Assembly (NCBI GenBank): GCA_009702405.1
Contig: WLIC01000050.1
Location: 1-5,460, forward strand
Source of the DNA: Actinomycetota bacterium
GTDB taxonomy: Bacteria > Actinomycetota > Actinomycetes > Actinomycetales > Microbacteriaceae
Direction: 5' to 3'
Length of the DNA stretch: 5,460 nucleotides
Shown here in pieces: positions 5,419 through 5,460 of the stretch. A program made the translations under genes and the position numbers. How positions within the stretch are numbered: position 1 is the first letter of the stretch; the number at the start of each line of letters is the position of its first letter. The notes below the pieces were generated by a model, which did not search any database, had not been told where the DNA came from, and saw only the letters and a list, made by a program, of their open reading frames with translations.

Positions 5419-5460
5419 CTAATAAGCCTAGTTCTAGTTATTGTTATCTCATGCCCCGTA

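Overview
The window looks like ordinary chromosome from a bacterium with moderate GC (about mid-40s % by eye), probably a small-genome actinobacterium such as a freshwater or marine relative of Microbacteriaceae. The main reason is the DEAD-box helicase with a very long Arg/Asp-rich N-terminus built from RDDRAPRREW-type repeats, which I associate with that group. TTG starts and a DUF4282-like membrane protein do not contradict this. No marker gene is present, so the placement is tentative. There is no tRNA, rRNA, CRISPR array, transposase or phage gene.

Layout. At the left edge is the 3' part of a multi-pass membrane protein with a C-terminal DUF4282-like domain (2-724, +). A 378-base gap (725-1102) follows. 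Its left half is featureless, while its right half holds a candidate promoter and a strongly structured leader directly before the ribosome binding site of a 752-residue DEAD-box RNA helicase (1103-3361, +). The helicase has a complete two-domain core between two low-complexity charged tails, the first encoded by a 48-base tandem repeat. It ends in a 14-bp GAAA-loop terminator and a second hairpin. Next comes a DUF3800 gene (3651-4283, +) with a TTG start, bracketed by two direct copies of a roughly 62-64-base element (3473-3534 and 4288-4351). Finally, an APH/choline-kinase-like phosphotransferase lies convergently on the minus strand (4423-5418).

How they fit together. The four genes do not form one operon. 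The helicase is a monocistronic unit with its own leader and terminators, and the leader suggests post-transcriptional control of a kind often seen for cold-shock or RNA-helicase genes. The DUF3800 gene and its two flanking elements look like one separate unit. The two element copies fold into the same shape (outer 6-bp stem, 11-nt and 6-nt internal loops, inner hairpin) and differ by compensatory changes, as expected for a structured RNA or DNA hairpin under selection. DUF3800 genes have been linked to several families of candidate structured RNAs, so this is the most promising place in the window for an incompletely described system.
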